64,000 nucleotides of DNA from Candidatus Heimdallarchaeota archaeon LC_3. Its GTDB lineage: Archaea; Asgardarchaeota; Heimdallarchaeia; Hodarchaeales; LC-3. A model generated the notes under the pieces. It was not told the origin of the DNA. It searched no databases and worked only from the letters and a program-made list of their open reading frames with translations. The stretch lies in the NCBI GenBank assembly GCA_001940645.1, contig MDVS01000117.1, positions 8,444-72,443 of the forward strand, given 5' to 3'. The translations under genes and the position numbers were made by a program. Positions 27,667 to 35,845 of the stretch are shown in pieces (position 1 is the first letter of the stretch; each line of letters begins with the position of its first letter).

Positions 27667-28980
27667 TTGGCAATTAAAATTATTATTATGGGAGCAGCTG
27701 GGCGCGATTTTCATAACTTTAATACTTTTTTCCGAAATAACGAATCTTATCAAGTGGTATGCTTTACAGCTACGCAAATTCCTGATATAGCGGAAAGGAA
27801 ATATCCACCGGAATTATCTGGACCACTGTATCCTGAAGGAATTCAAATATACGATGAAACAGAATTAATAAACTTGATTACAAAACATGAAATTGATCAG
27901 GTGGTTTTGGCTTACAGCGATCTTCCACACGTCAAGTTAATGCAAAAAGCATCAAGAATATTGATGCATACAGATTTTAGGTTAATGGGTTACCCTAACA
28001 CGAGTATTAAATCAAAATTGCCAGTTATCTCTATATGTGCTGTAAGGACAGGAGCGGGAAAAAGCCAGACAACGAGGAAGATAGGGAGGATTCTAAGAGA
28101 AAATGGGAAGAAGGTGGCCATTCTGAGGCACCCAATGCCATATGGAGATCTCTCCAAACAGATTTGGCAACGATTTGGTGAATTAGCAGATTTAGACAAA
28201 CATAAATGCACTATTGAAGAGCGTGAAGAATATGAACCCCACATTATAGAAGGAAATCTTGTTTTTGCTGGTGTTGATTATAAAAAAATACTTGAGGAAG
28301 CTGAAAAAGAAGTAGATATTATTATATGGGATGGAGGAAATAATGATTTTTCTTTCTACAAATCCGATTTAACCTTTACCATTGTTGATCCCTATAGACC
28401 CAACCATGAAATTACCTATTATCCTGGACAAACTAATTTAGGTCTAGCAGATGTTGTGATCGTTAATAAGGTTAATACTGCACCAAAAGAAGGAATTGAA
28501 ACAGTATTGAAAAATATTCAAATTGAGAATCCTGGTGTTCACATAATCAAAGCTGATTCTAAAATTACTGTTGATAATCCTGACTTAATTAAAGGTAAAA
28601 CTGTGTTAGTTGTAGAAGATGGTCCTACCTTAACACATGGCGGTATGAAAATTGGTGCTGGGATAATTGCTGCTGAAAGTCATGGCGCAAAAGAAATAAT
28701 TGATCCACGTCCCTTTGCAGTGGGATCCATTATTTCAACTTTTGAAAAGTATGACCATCTTGATCGTGTTCTTCCAGCAATGGGCTATGGTTCTAAACAG
28801 ATGCAAGAGTTACAAGAAACAATTGAGAAAGCCTCAGCTGAAGTGGTTGTAATAGGTACTCCCATTGATTTACGAAAATTGATAGAGATAACTAAACCTT
28901 CTGTAAGAGTAAAATATGATTTAGTTGAAAAAGAAGGTGGAACAATAGAAGAGGTATTAAAAAAGAAAGGATTTATTTGA
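27667..28980 (+). CDS. cpgS: Cyclic 2,3-diphosphoglycerate synthetase-like protein (COG2403)
   Basis: The intact copy has an N-terminal Rossmann-like region (IKIIIMGAAGRDFHNFNTFF), a P-loop RTGAGKSQTTRKIG near residue 130, IIWDGGNNDFSFYKSDL, a DVVIVNKVNTA segment resembling a G4 motif, and GPTLTHGGMKIGAG. cDPGS makes cyclic 2,3-diphosphoglycerate from 2,3-DPG and ATP in some methanogens. Homologs are widespread, and not all are proven to have that activity. I choose TTG 27667 because it aligns with the TTG start of the truncated copy; ATG 27655 would add four residues. Confidence 0.78.
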   Translation: MAIKIIIMGAAGRDFHNFNTFFRNNESYQVVCFTATQIPDIAERKYPPELSGPLYPEGIQIYDETELINLITKHEIDQVVLAYSDLPHVKLMQKASRILMHTDFRLMGYPNTSIKSKLPVISICAVRTGAGKSQTTRKIGRILRENGKKVAILRHPMPYGDLSKQIWQRFGELADLDKHKCTIEEREEYEPHIIEGNLVFAGVDYKKILEEAEKEVDIIIWDGGNNDFSFYKSDLTFTIVDPYRPNHEITYYPGQTNLGLADVVIVNKVNTAPKEGIETVLKNIQIENPGVHIIKADSKITVDNPDLIKGKTVLVVEDGPTLTHGGMKIGAGIIAAESHGAKEIIDPRPFAVGSIISTFEKYDHLDRVLPAMGYGSKQMQELQETIEKASAEVVVIGTPIDLRKLIEITKPSVRVKYDLVEKEGGTIEEVLKKKGFI

Positions 28981-29164
28981 CATAATAGAAATTTAATACT
29001 CTTTCATCTTTTTACCTAATTTTTGTTTTTTATGGAATTTTGTCCACAATTGATTCAAGTGAATCCTTAAATTGTAGAAATGTTTATTCCATCATAGATT
29101 CAAATAATAAATTATAATATCAAATTACCTCAAAACTATTTCTATCTATTCAGGTTTTCCTATT

Positions 29165-29533
29165 ATGAGTTATATAACTGATCCACTAAGTACCCCTGAA
29201 GTTTTTTTTTATATGTACGAATGCAACTATGTTTTGGATGATAGTGTAGACTTTATTGAGCTTGATAGTCTTTTAGCTGAAGTAGCTAATAATTTAGATA
29301 AAAGTCCTACACATGCTGGAGCTGCTAGAGAATTCAAGTTAGAATTAGACAGTTTTGACGAAGATTACAAAGCAGCTGAAGTGATTGTTTCGTTTATTGT
29401 TCGTCTTTGGGAAGATGATGATAACGAATTAGAATTAATCAATAAAACAATTCAAGAAGAACTTGAAAGTTTGGGATTACAAACAGAAAGTGTTGAATTC
29501 CTAGGATTTGGAAGAAGAGGAAGATTTAGTTAA
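29165..29533 (+). CDS. Uncharacterised small acidic protein
   Basis: A 122-residue protein, strongly acidic in the middle and ending in GFGRRGRFS. No known domain is recognised and there are no membrane spans. Coding status is supported by an uninterrupted frame with normal codon use, an ATG start and no competing frame. It stands alone between the cDPGS-like gene and eS25. Confidence 0.6.
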   Translation: MSYITDPLSTPEVFFYMYECNYVLDDSVDFIELDSLLAEVANNLDKSPTHAGAAREFKLELDSFDEDYKAAEVIVSFIVRLWEDDDNELELINKTIQEELESLGLQTESVEFLGFGRRGRFS

Positions 29534-29744
29534 ATTAATCTAAAATAAGTTTAAATTCTTATTTATTTTACACAAAAGCAGAAAATAAATCAACAATTTG
29601 TAAATCATTTATTTATTTAAAGGAAATATTTCATTATCTTTAAATTATTAATGGAAACATTTGATTTATATTCTAAATAAAAATTGTATAACAAATTTAT
29701 TTAATGTTTCATTTTTAAAGAATTAATTAAGGACGAAAATTGAT

Positions 29745-30032
29745 TTGAGCGTTGAATTTGAAAGAAAATCTAGAAAGAAAAGAAGATGGGGAAGAAGTTT
29801 AGAATATAGTTCATATGAGAGAAAATACATCTTTGGTAATGTGTATGCAGATATGAAAACTAAAGTTGAGCAATCAGTTAAAAATAACAAAGGTTTCACA
29901 GATCAAGAAATTGCTTCTGCTAATGATATACGAGTTTCTGTTGCAAAGCAAATTTTATCAGAGCTTGAGAAAGAAGGAAAAATCAATTTAATCTTAAGAA
30001 GTCGTAGACTTAGAATTTATCAAAGTAAATAG
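29745..30032 (+). CDS. rps25e: Ribosomal protein eS25
   Basis: The 95-residue protein ends in the eS25 winged helix: FTDQEIASANDIRVSVAKQI, LSELEKEGKINLILRSRRLRIY. It corresponds to the archaeal SVAKxVLRELExKGxIKLxxxxRRxxIY pattern. The basic N-terminus (RKSRKKRRWGRS) also fits. eS25 sits on the small-subunit head and is shared by some archaea and eukaryotes. The start is TTG at 29745. Confidence 0.78.
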   Translation: MSVEFERKSRKKRRWGRSLEYSSYERKYIFGNVYADMKTKVEQSVKNNKGFTDQEIASANDIRVSVAKQILSELEKEGKINLILRSRRLRIYQSK

Positions 30033-30075
30033 CTCTTTTTTATAAATCACAATCTATTTAGGTGAGTTAGTAAGA

Positions 30076-31491
30076 TTAACTCTTTTTTTTAAATTTTGCA
30101 ATAAAAAAGCAATCAGTATTATCAATATGAGAATATGTTCGTCGACAATATCTAATTATTTTCTCAGAAAATTGCTTTTTCTCAATAGTTTCTGGAAATG
30201 TAGAACCTTCGTTTCCCCATTCAGGGTCTAATAACTCGATTCTATCTAAAACTGTATCGATTATTGCTTCTCCTTCTAGATAATGAATACTACATACACT
30301 ATAAACACCTATCCCACCAAGTTTTAAAACTCTTAGTCCTTCGATAAGTAAATCTTGCTGTATTTTTGCATAAATTTGAATTTTTTCTTTACCATGCCAT
30401 TTGTGATCAGGATATTTCCAAAATATTCCTGTACTAGAACATGGAGCATCAATTAATATTTTATCCATAGAATTACTTTTGAAAGGAAGAGGAATTGAAT
30501 AACCTGCCTCAGCATGAACAACCGAGAACATTTTATTAGTAAATTTTCTAAGATTATTCAGTAATCGGAAAATCCTTTTCTTTGATATGTCTACCGAGAT
30601 AATTTTGCTGTTTTCCCCCATTAAATTTGCAATATGACTACTTTTCATTCCTGGAGCAGATGTCATGTCAAGAATAAGTTCATGATCCATTGGATGAAGT
30701 AAATGACTAATTATTGAAGAAATTTTACTTTGTATTACTATATCATTATTTAAAAAAGGTTTACTAGAAATAATTGGAATTTTATTTATCGAATTGACAT
30801 GTAAAATATCCCGAAATTGAGAGTCTTGATCTACATTAATTTGATTTTTTTTAAGTTTTTCAATCAAATTTTCAACAGTTTGATTAAAATTTAATTTATT
30901 GTCTGAAATTACTCTCAAGTCAGATTCTTTAGGATCATTATTTCTTCGTAAGAACTCTTCTACTTCATCGATTGGCCAAAAGTTGGAGAGGTATTCCACA
31001 AACCATTCGGGATGGAAAAATTTCATAGAAAGACGTTTTATTTTACTTGGATTTTGATCGTACCAATTATTTGTAGAAAAACTCATTAACTTGTCAAATT
31101 GAGAAGCAATGATTCGATGATTCTTTTTATTTGTATGAGAAAAAATGTCAGGAATTTTTCTTTTAAAATAAGCAGCATCTGGAGGATTTGATAAATATTC
31201 TTCCTCAAAAAATAGAAACGCCATTAAACGATAAAAGGATATTAATCTACTATTTACTTCAGATGAGATATCAATTTTCAGATTTTGAAATCTAATTATT
31301 TCATCAATCCAATTTTTTTTCCTAGAAATTTCAATTGTCAAATGGTAAACTGTATTGTAAAGCTTCCTATTTTTTTTTAACTTCTTATTTGATGAAAAAA
31401 ATGAATAAAACTCGTTCCTAATAGAGGAGTGTTGTTCTGAGCGTGACAATATTTTAATTATGTATTTTACTTCAGGTATGCTGATAGTCAT
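30076..31491 (-). CDS. RNA cytosine-C5 methyltransferase, RsmB/NSUN family
   Basis: The 471-residue protein has an N-terminal helical NusB-like region (about 1-170), then a Rossmann methyltransferase with motif I ILDMTSAPGMKSSHIANLM, motif IV DAPCSSTG with its catalytic-site Cys, and motif VI YSVCSIHYLEGE with the nucleophilic Cys. It transfers methyl groups from SAM to C5 of cytosine in rRNA or tRNA; the target is unknown. In its place the family usually has DAPCSGTG, so the Ser is a mild variant. Confidence 0.9.
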   Translation of the reverse strand: MTISIPEVKYIIKILSRSEQHSSIRNEFYSFFSSNKKLKKNRKLYNTVYHLTIEISRKKNWIDEIIRFQNLKIDISSEVNSRLISFYRLMAFLFFEEEYLSNPPDAAYFKRKIPDIFSHTNKKNHRIIASQFDKLMSFSTNNWYDQNPSKIKRLSMKFFHPEWFVEYLSNFWPIDEVEEFLRRNNDPKESDLRVISDNKLNFNQTVENLIEKLKKNQINVDQDSQFRDILHVNSINKIPIISSKPFLNNDIVIQSKISSIISHLLHPMDHELILDMTSAPGMKSSHIANLMGENSKIISVDISKKRIFRLLNNLRKFTNKMFSVVHAEAGYSIPLPFKSNSMDKILIDAPCSSTGIFWKYPDHKWHGKEKIQIYAKIQQDLLIEGLRVLKLGGIGVYSVCSIHYLEGEAIIDTVLDRIELLDPEWGNEGSTFPETIEKKQFSEKIIRYCRRTYSHIDNTDCFFIAKFKKKS

Positions 31492-31702
31492 TAATTATAC
31501 AACAATCTCTAGTTTTAAGCCCTTTTTGTAAACTGTTTCTTCACAGTTGCAATATTAGATCTATTTTATAAATATCAAATAATTATAACTAAATAAAAAA
31601 CAAATAATAACAATCAAAAAGCAGAAATAAACAACAAAAACATTAGCTTTAAACTTACTGTTTAACTTTTTACAAGTATTTTTTCGTTTACAAAGGTGTA
31701 AT

Positions 31703-31927
31703 TTGATGTTTTGGGCTCCTCCTATCCCTCAAGATTTGTATTTTCCAATTGGATTCATATTTACGTTAATAGGTTTGTTTTCTGTTGCTTGGTTATTATT
31801 TTATTTAGAACACTCAAGAGATTTACCTAGGCCAGATAGAACCATAGGAATTCTTTTTCGATTATTAATCATGAGCCTGTTTTTGGGATTTGGACTTTTT
31901 TTACTGTCTATGGTTGATTTAATTTAA
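31703..31927 (+). CDS. Small membrane protein with two spans
   Basis: The 74-residue protein has two hydrophobic helices (YFPIGFIFTLIGLFSVAWLL and LLIMSLFLGFGLFLLSMVD) linked by a basic loop. Function is unknown. The stop codon abuts the ATG of the HD hydrolase gene (31928), so the pair should be co-translated. That tight junction is the main support that it is real. Confidence 0.6.
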   Translation: MMFWAPPIPQDLYFPIGFIFTLIGLFSVAWLLFYLEHSRDLPRPDRTIGILFRLLIMSLFLGFGLFLLSMVDLI

Positions 31928-32566
31928 ATGCCAAATTTTCAACACTACTGGGGAATAAGTAGATTAAAACAGCTTTTAAGACAAGGTTGGGTTAATAATG
32001 TTCCTATTTCAGCAATAGAAAGTGTTGCAGATCATTCATTCGCAGTAGGGTATTTTTCTTATATTTTTTCATTATGGGAAAATGATCTCAGAAGTAAGAA
32101 AAAGCAAGATCTTTTGAAATTGGAAGCTAGCAAATATTGTGTTGCTGGACTCTTTCATGACATTGCAGAAAGTTATTACATAGATTTTGATAAAAATGTT
32201 ATAGATCTTGTTCCTGAAGCAAAATCACTGAAAAAGACTGCTGAAACACGTGGATTTAATAAAATATTAGAATTTTGGGCAAAAAAAAATAGAAATATTT
32301 CGAAAAATATGGAAAAATTATTTATTGAAAATTTAGACCAGGAAAGTAAACTTTTCATTGAAGTTATTGACAAAATAGAGCTTCATTGGCAAACACTAAC
32401 TTATTACATGAATAATTGGATATCTTTAAGTAATGCTCAGCCATTTATAACATCAACATACGAATTTATTAAGAAAAATCAAGAAAAATTTAATTTCATA
32501 GAAAATCTTCTAAAAGAAAAATTAATATTCGAAAATCTTCAAAATGTGATTGATATTAAAAAATAA
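31928..32566 (+). CDS. HD-domain hydrolase, YfbR/HDDC2-like
   Basis: The 212-residue protein has the HD metal-site pattern of the 5'-deoxynucleotidase group: ESVADHSFAVGYF (first His), LFHDIAESYYIDFD (HD pair and following Glu), and a later conserved Asp in IEVIDKIELHW. It probably hydrolyses nucleoside monophosphates (family knowledge). It starts one base after the stop of the small membrane protein gene. Confidence 0.8.
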   Translation: MPNFQHYWGISRLKQLLRQGWVNNVPISAIESVADHSFAVGYFSYIFSLWENDLRSKKKQDLLKLEASKYCVAGLFHDIAESYYIDFDKNVIDLVPEAKSLKKTAETRGFNKILEFWAKKNRNISKNMEKLFIENLDQESKLFIEVIDKIELHWQTLTYYMNNWISLSNAQPFITSTYEFIKKNQEKFNFIENLLKEKLIFENLQNVIDIKK

Positions 32567-32570
32567 CTTC

Positions 32571-33614
32571 TCATTTTTTCTGGTTAAATAGTGAATCTAA
32601 TGCTGATGTTAATGTTTCACATTCACCAATAAGCTCAGATTCTTCTATTTGCTCATTTTCCCCTATTTTTGTTATACCCAATCTGTATGCGAAGGCTTTT
32701 TCGACAACTGGAATGAATTTTTTCAGATTTTTGTCTTTTGCAAAAATATTAGGAAACGTATCACGAATATCAGGTTTGGTGATATGTTCTAGATCTTTTT
32801 TCATCTTACTGTTATAAAGGTATATTAACGCTAATGCATAATCTACCACAGCTTCAGAAGAAAGATATGCAAGTTCTTCTTGTATAAATGCAGAATCGTC
32901 TTGATTATTCCTAACTTCTGAACAAGCTTTCTGATATTGCTCTATTGTATCACGAATTATTATTTCCGCAGAATTAGATATTTCTGAGTTGAATTTGTAT
33001 TCAATAAATGGATTTTCTCCCATTATTGGCTGAGATTGTGAAGCAGAAAAAGCATGAATCATAGAAAAACCAGGACCCTGTCTCGTTTTGAATTTATCAA
33101 TTGTAACTACATCTCTATTGAATAAAACAACAGGATCAATAAGATACTCAAACAATGGGTTCATCAGAGATTCAATAATTTCTGTTATTTCAATTCCTGC
33201 TTTTTGCTCTTCTTTTTTTGAGAGATCTTTAATAATCAACAGAAAATTGAGATTAGATTGACCCATGATATGGTTTCTTTTACCATAAGACCCATAAGCA
33301 ATCAATGATTGCATAAAAGGTTTGTTTTGAAATTTATCATAAAATGCCTGAACTAGTTCATCATATTCGTTTTCAATGAGACTTTCTGCGTCTTCCTCAT
33401 TCAATTCTTTTAGTTCTTCTGGGCTCTTACTGTTAATTTCTTCTATTTCCTCTTTAATAAGCTTAATTAATCCCTTAATTTTATCACGTTCTAACTCTTT
33501 TCCCAGTGATAACATAACATCACGAAATTGAGCCTTACCAGCCTGAAGCACTTGTTGTCTTATATGTCTACGTACTACCTCTAAAGTTTCTTTATCAACT
33601 TCTGTTTCAGACAT
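32571..33614 (-). CDS. Nucleotidyltransferase-fold protein with substituted catalytic residues
   Basis: Around residue 120 the sequence YGSYGKRNHIMGQSNLNFLL matches the GS-x(8-13)-(D/S)xDxxL signature of pol-beta-type nucleotidyltransferases, but the DxD carboxylates are replaced by NxN. The N-terminus is a long charged helical region (about 1-90), and the C-terminal half looks helical, HEPN-like in size, with HITKPDIRDTFPNI. It may be a catalytically dead or regulatory member. The start is taken at ATG 33614 (MSETEVDKETLE); an ATG at 33644 adds ten residues. Convergent with the HD gene by 4 bases. Confidence 0.65.
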   Translation of the reverse strand: MSETEVDKETLEVVRRHIRQQVLQAGKAQFRDVMLSLGKELERDKIKGLIKLIKEEIEEINSKSPEELKELNEEDAESLIENEYDELVQAFYDKFQNKPFMQSLIAYGSYGKRNHIMGQSNLNFLLIIKDLSKKEEQKAGIEITEIIESLMNPLFEYLIDPVVLFNRDVVTIDKFKTRQGPGFSMIHAFSASQSQPIMGENPFIEYKFNSEISNSAEIIIRDTIEQYQKACSEVRNNQDDSAFIQEELAYLSSEAVVDYALALIYLYNSKMKKDLEHITKPDIRDTFPNIFAKDKNLKKFIPVVEKAFAYRLGITKIGENEQIEESELIGECETLTSALDSLFNQKK

Positions 33615-33644
33615 AATATAATCATTCCAATTAAGGACTAACAA

Positions 33645-34099
33645 TTACAAGTTTTTTTTGTTTTTTTAATTTAAAAAGTTAATAGTAGTAAATATATTAC
33701 TTGTGTATTCATAAGAATTTTACTAGTTAATTTTCTAATAATTTAAAATCATTTCTGATAGTGAAAAAATAACTTTCATAATTTTCTAAATCGAACGATA
33801 GCTTTGTAGTGTTCATAAATATAACTAAACTAAAAAAATATAGATAATTATATCAATAAACTATAAAAACCTTTTTATGAAAATTAAAACAAATGCTATG
33901 CCTGGTTTTAGTATCTAAGTTGAAAAACTAAAAATGGAATAATAAATTTGGAATGAAATTTTGATCATACACAATAAACATAGCTAAAAAATTATTAACA
34001 AAGATAAAAAAATGTTATAAAATTAAAGATCTAAATCATTTTAGATCAATGTCCCATATAAATAGTTAAATAATGACTCATACATGAATTAATGAAAAT
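33645..34099. other. Intergenic region upstream of the tRNA-Arg/SRP RNA block
   Basis: About 450 AT-rich bases with no credible ORF or RNA. The distal end holds a perfect 8-bp hairpin (34028-34047) and a box A element (34057-34064) described separately. Confidence 0.6.
34028..34064 (+). promoter_or_regulatory. Hairpin and box A promoter for tRNA-Arg and SRP RNA
   Basis: GATCTAAA-TCAT-TTTAGATC (34028-34047) is a perfect 8-bp inverted repeat, and 9 bases later comes TATAAATA (34057-34064), a good archaeal box A. The tRNA begins at 34100, leaving room for a TSS about 25 bases downstream of box A. The inverted repeat overlaps the place of an upstream activator or BRE-proximal element. Confidence 0.55.
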
Positions 34100-34205
34100 G
34101 GACCAGTGGTATAGCTTGGATGCGTGAATTTTTAGAAAATTCATGTCTAAAGAGTACGCGCGCCTGCGGAGTGCGAGATCAGGAGTTCAAATCTCCTCTG
34201 GTCCG
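34100..34205 (+). tRNA. tRNA-Arg (GCG) with an intron between the D arm and the anticodon stem
   Basis: Acceptor GGACCAG pairs with CTGGTCC, the D stem is GTAT/ATGC (34109-34112, 34120-34123), and the T arm is AGGAG-TTCAAAT-CTCCT. The anticodon arm CGCGC-CTGCGGA-GTGCG occupies 34159-34175 with anticodon GCG at 34166-34168. Between position 26 and the anticodon stem are about 34 extra bases (roughly 34125-34158) that contain a TGAATTT/AAATTCA hairpin. I read these as an intron at a non-canonical site. CCA is not encoded. The exact splice sites may shift by a few bases. Confidence 0.9.
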
Positions 34206-34229
34206 TTATTAAAGGAAAAAAATATATAC

Positions 34230-34582
34230 TCGGAATAGTGGTGAAATGCTAGATGGCGGGGTTAGCGCCCTCGTTGTACCAGAGATACGCTTTAGCTGGA
34301 TCGAAAGCCATTCTAAGGATTCGGAATCGCTAATTATTTGATAGTGAACTCGTTGATGATATCTTGCCCTCTTAGGCGGTTAGTTTTCAGAGACGTTTTC
34401 GTAGGAAAACGTAAGAACGATTAAGCCAAATCGGATCAGGCATGGGAATGAGCAGTCCTAAGGCTGATTAATCGTGCTTTGAGGTAAACAGGATTGAAAC
34501 ATTCTCTATTGGAGGTTAGTTGTGAACTTTTCGAAGAATGGGCATCCTAGAACTATTTCGAGGACCTGCTATCCCTGGTTCT
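34230..34582 (+). ncRNA. Signal recognition particle 7S RNA
   Basis: Two signatures identify it. The 5' Alu-domain block contains TGGCGGGGTTAGCGCCCTCG, TTGTACC and GAGATACGCTTTA. The S-domain helix 8 contains GGATCAGGCATGGGAATGAG followed by CAGTCC, with the symmetric loop for SRP54 and a GGAA tetraloop. The ends can pair as helix 1 (GGAATAG near 34232, CTATCC near 34569). It scaffolds SRP19 and SRP54. It lies 25 bases after tRNA-Arg and ends about 8 bases before the CCA enzyme gene, so these may be cotranscribed. Ends are approximate. Confidence 0.95.
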
Positions 34583-34589
34583 AAAACCG

Positions 34590-35837
34590 ATGAACGATCT
34601 TCAAAACTCAATTGAATCAATAATTCCTGTTGTTACTGTTGATCATATGCTGTTAGAATTTCTTCATTCAATACCTAACAAATTAATTCCTACAATTGAA
34701 ATTCTTTGCAAAAATGAAAATTTACCTATTATCGATGTAATTCCTGTGGGAAGCGCATTTAGAAACACAATTCTACCTCAAAAGATTGAAATGGATCTTT
34801 TTGTGCGGTTTGATACACGTTCGCAAAAAATTTTGTCTATTTTTGCTGATTTAGTTATTGAAAAACTTGCTGAAGAGTTTTCGTGCAAATATGAGATAAA
34901 ATATGCTGAAAATCCCTATGGAACCCTTTTTTATATGGCAAATGAATTTAGTATTACCATTCCAATAGATATCGTAGCAACTATCTGGATTTCAGAGGCT
35001 AAATACCTCCCAGATATATTAAAAATAAGCGGTATGGCCAGAACTCCTTTTCATATGACTTTTTTGAAGAATTTCATTAATCAAAAAGAATTAGAAGTAA
35101 AATTTTTCAAATATTGGTGTAAGAAAAAATTTTTGTATGGTCAATGTGGATTTACAGGGTTTTTATGTGAACTCTTAATCGGGGGATATGAAACCTTTGA
35201 AAATTTACTAAAACATTCAAAAGAAATTGCACAAATAATCTGGGATCCTTCGTATAGTCAAAAATCAAAAAATTCCTTGAAGGAACGTTTTCCTAACGAT
35301 TTAATCATTATTATTGATCCAATTGATCGATATCGAAATACTGCAGCAGGTATCCAGGGTTTTTATGGAAAACTTCAATTAAAAAGGTTTATCTCTATTT
35401 CACAATTTAATTTATCCGAGCATTCAAATCTTTGGGATGAATATCAAATGACTAAACCCTACTTCTCTGTTAATGTTGAATTTTCTCCTGAAGCGTCAAA
35501 TAGAAACGATGAAGAAATAATTAGTAGAAAAATATCAATGGTAAATGCTATAAATCGCCAATTAGAAATAGAGAAAAATTTTGTGGTCGAAGCTATAGTT
35601 ACTTTAGAAAAAATGTTTCTCAAAACACATCGGCTAGAAGAGATTACCTATTTGAGAAAAGGGCCTCCAAAAGAAAATAAATCAGCGGCAAAGAAATTTA
35701 AAATAAAAAACAAGGATTTTATTGAAAAAAATGGAAGATTATGGATAAAGGATTTATATTTTTCGAGTTTTGATTCCTTAAAGTCGTTTTTTAACAGTAA
35801 AAGTGATTTACAGGTAGAAATAAGTTTAATATCATGA
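34590..35837 (+). CDS. cca: Class I (archaeal) CCA-adding tRNA nucleotidyltransferase
   Basis: The 415-residue protein has the archaeal CCA enzyme signature GSAFRNTILPQKIEMDLFVRF. Glu and Asp in EMD correspond to the first two catalytic carboxylates, and the third lies in IPIDIVATIW. KYAENPYGT, ARTPFHMTFLKNFIN, QCGFTGFLCELLIGGYETFE and IDPIDRYRNTAAG complete the match. It adds CCA to tRNA 3' ends, which is needed here because most tRNA genes in the window lack encoded CCA. The ATG at 34590 is only a few bases after the SRP RNA end, leaving no room for an independent promoter. Confidence 0.95.
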   Translation: MNDLQNSIESIIPVVTVDHMLLEFLHSIPNKLIPTIEILCKNENLPIIDVIPVGSAFRNTILPQKIEMDLFVRFDTRSQKILSIFADLVIEKLAEEFSCKYEIKYAENPYGTLFYMANEFSITIPIDIVATIWISEAKYLPDILKISGMARTPFHMTFLKNFINQKELEVKFFKYWCKKKFLYGQCGFTGFLCELLIGGYETFENLLKHSKEIAQIIWDPSYSQKSKNSLKERFPNDLIIIIDPIDRYRNTAAGIQGFYGKLQLKRFISISQFNLSEHSNLWDEYQMTKPYFSVNVEFSPEASNRNDEEIISRKISMVNAINRQLEIEKNFVVEAIVTLEKMFLKTHRLEEITYLRKGPPKENKSAAKKFKIKNKDFIEKNGRLWIKDLYFSSFDSLKSFFNSKSDLQVEISLIS

Positions 35838-35845
35838 TAAAGTAA

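Noticed and set aside
34590..35837. CCA enzyme has ExD (EMD) where many nucleotidyltransferases have DxD.
   Set aside because: Archaeal class I CCA enzymes normally have Glu-x-Asp plus a third Asp, so this is the expected active site.
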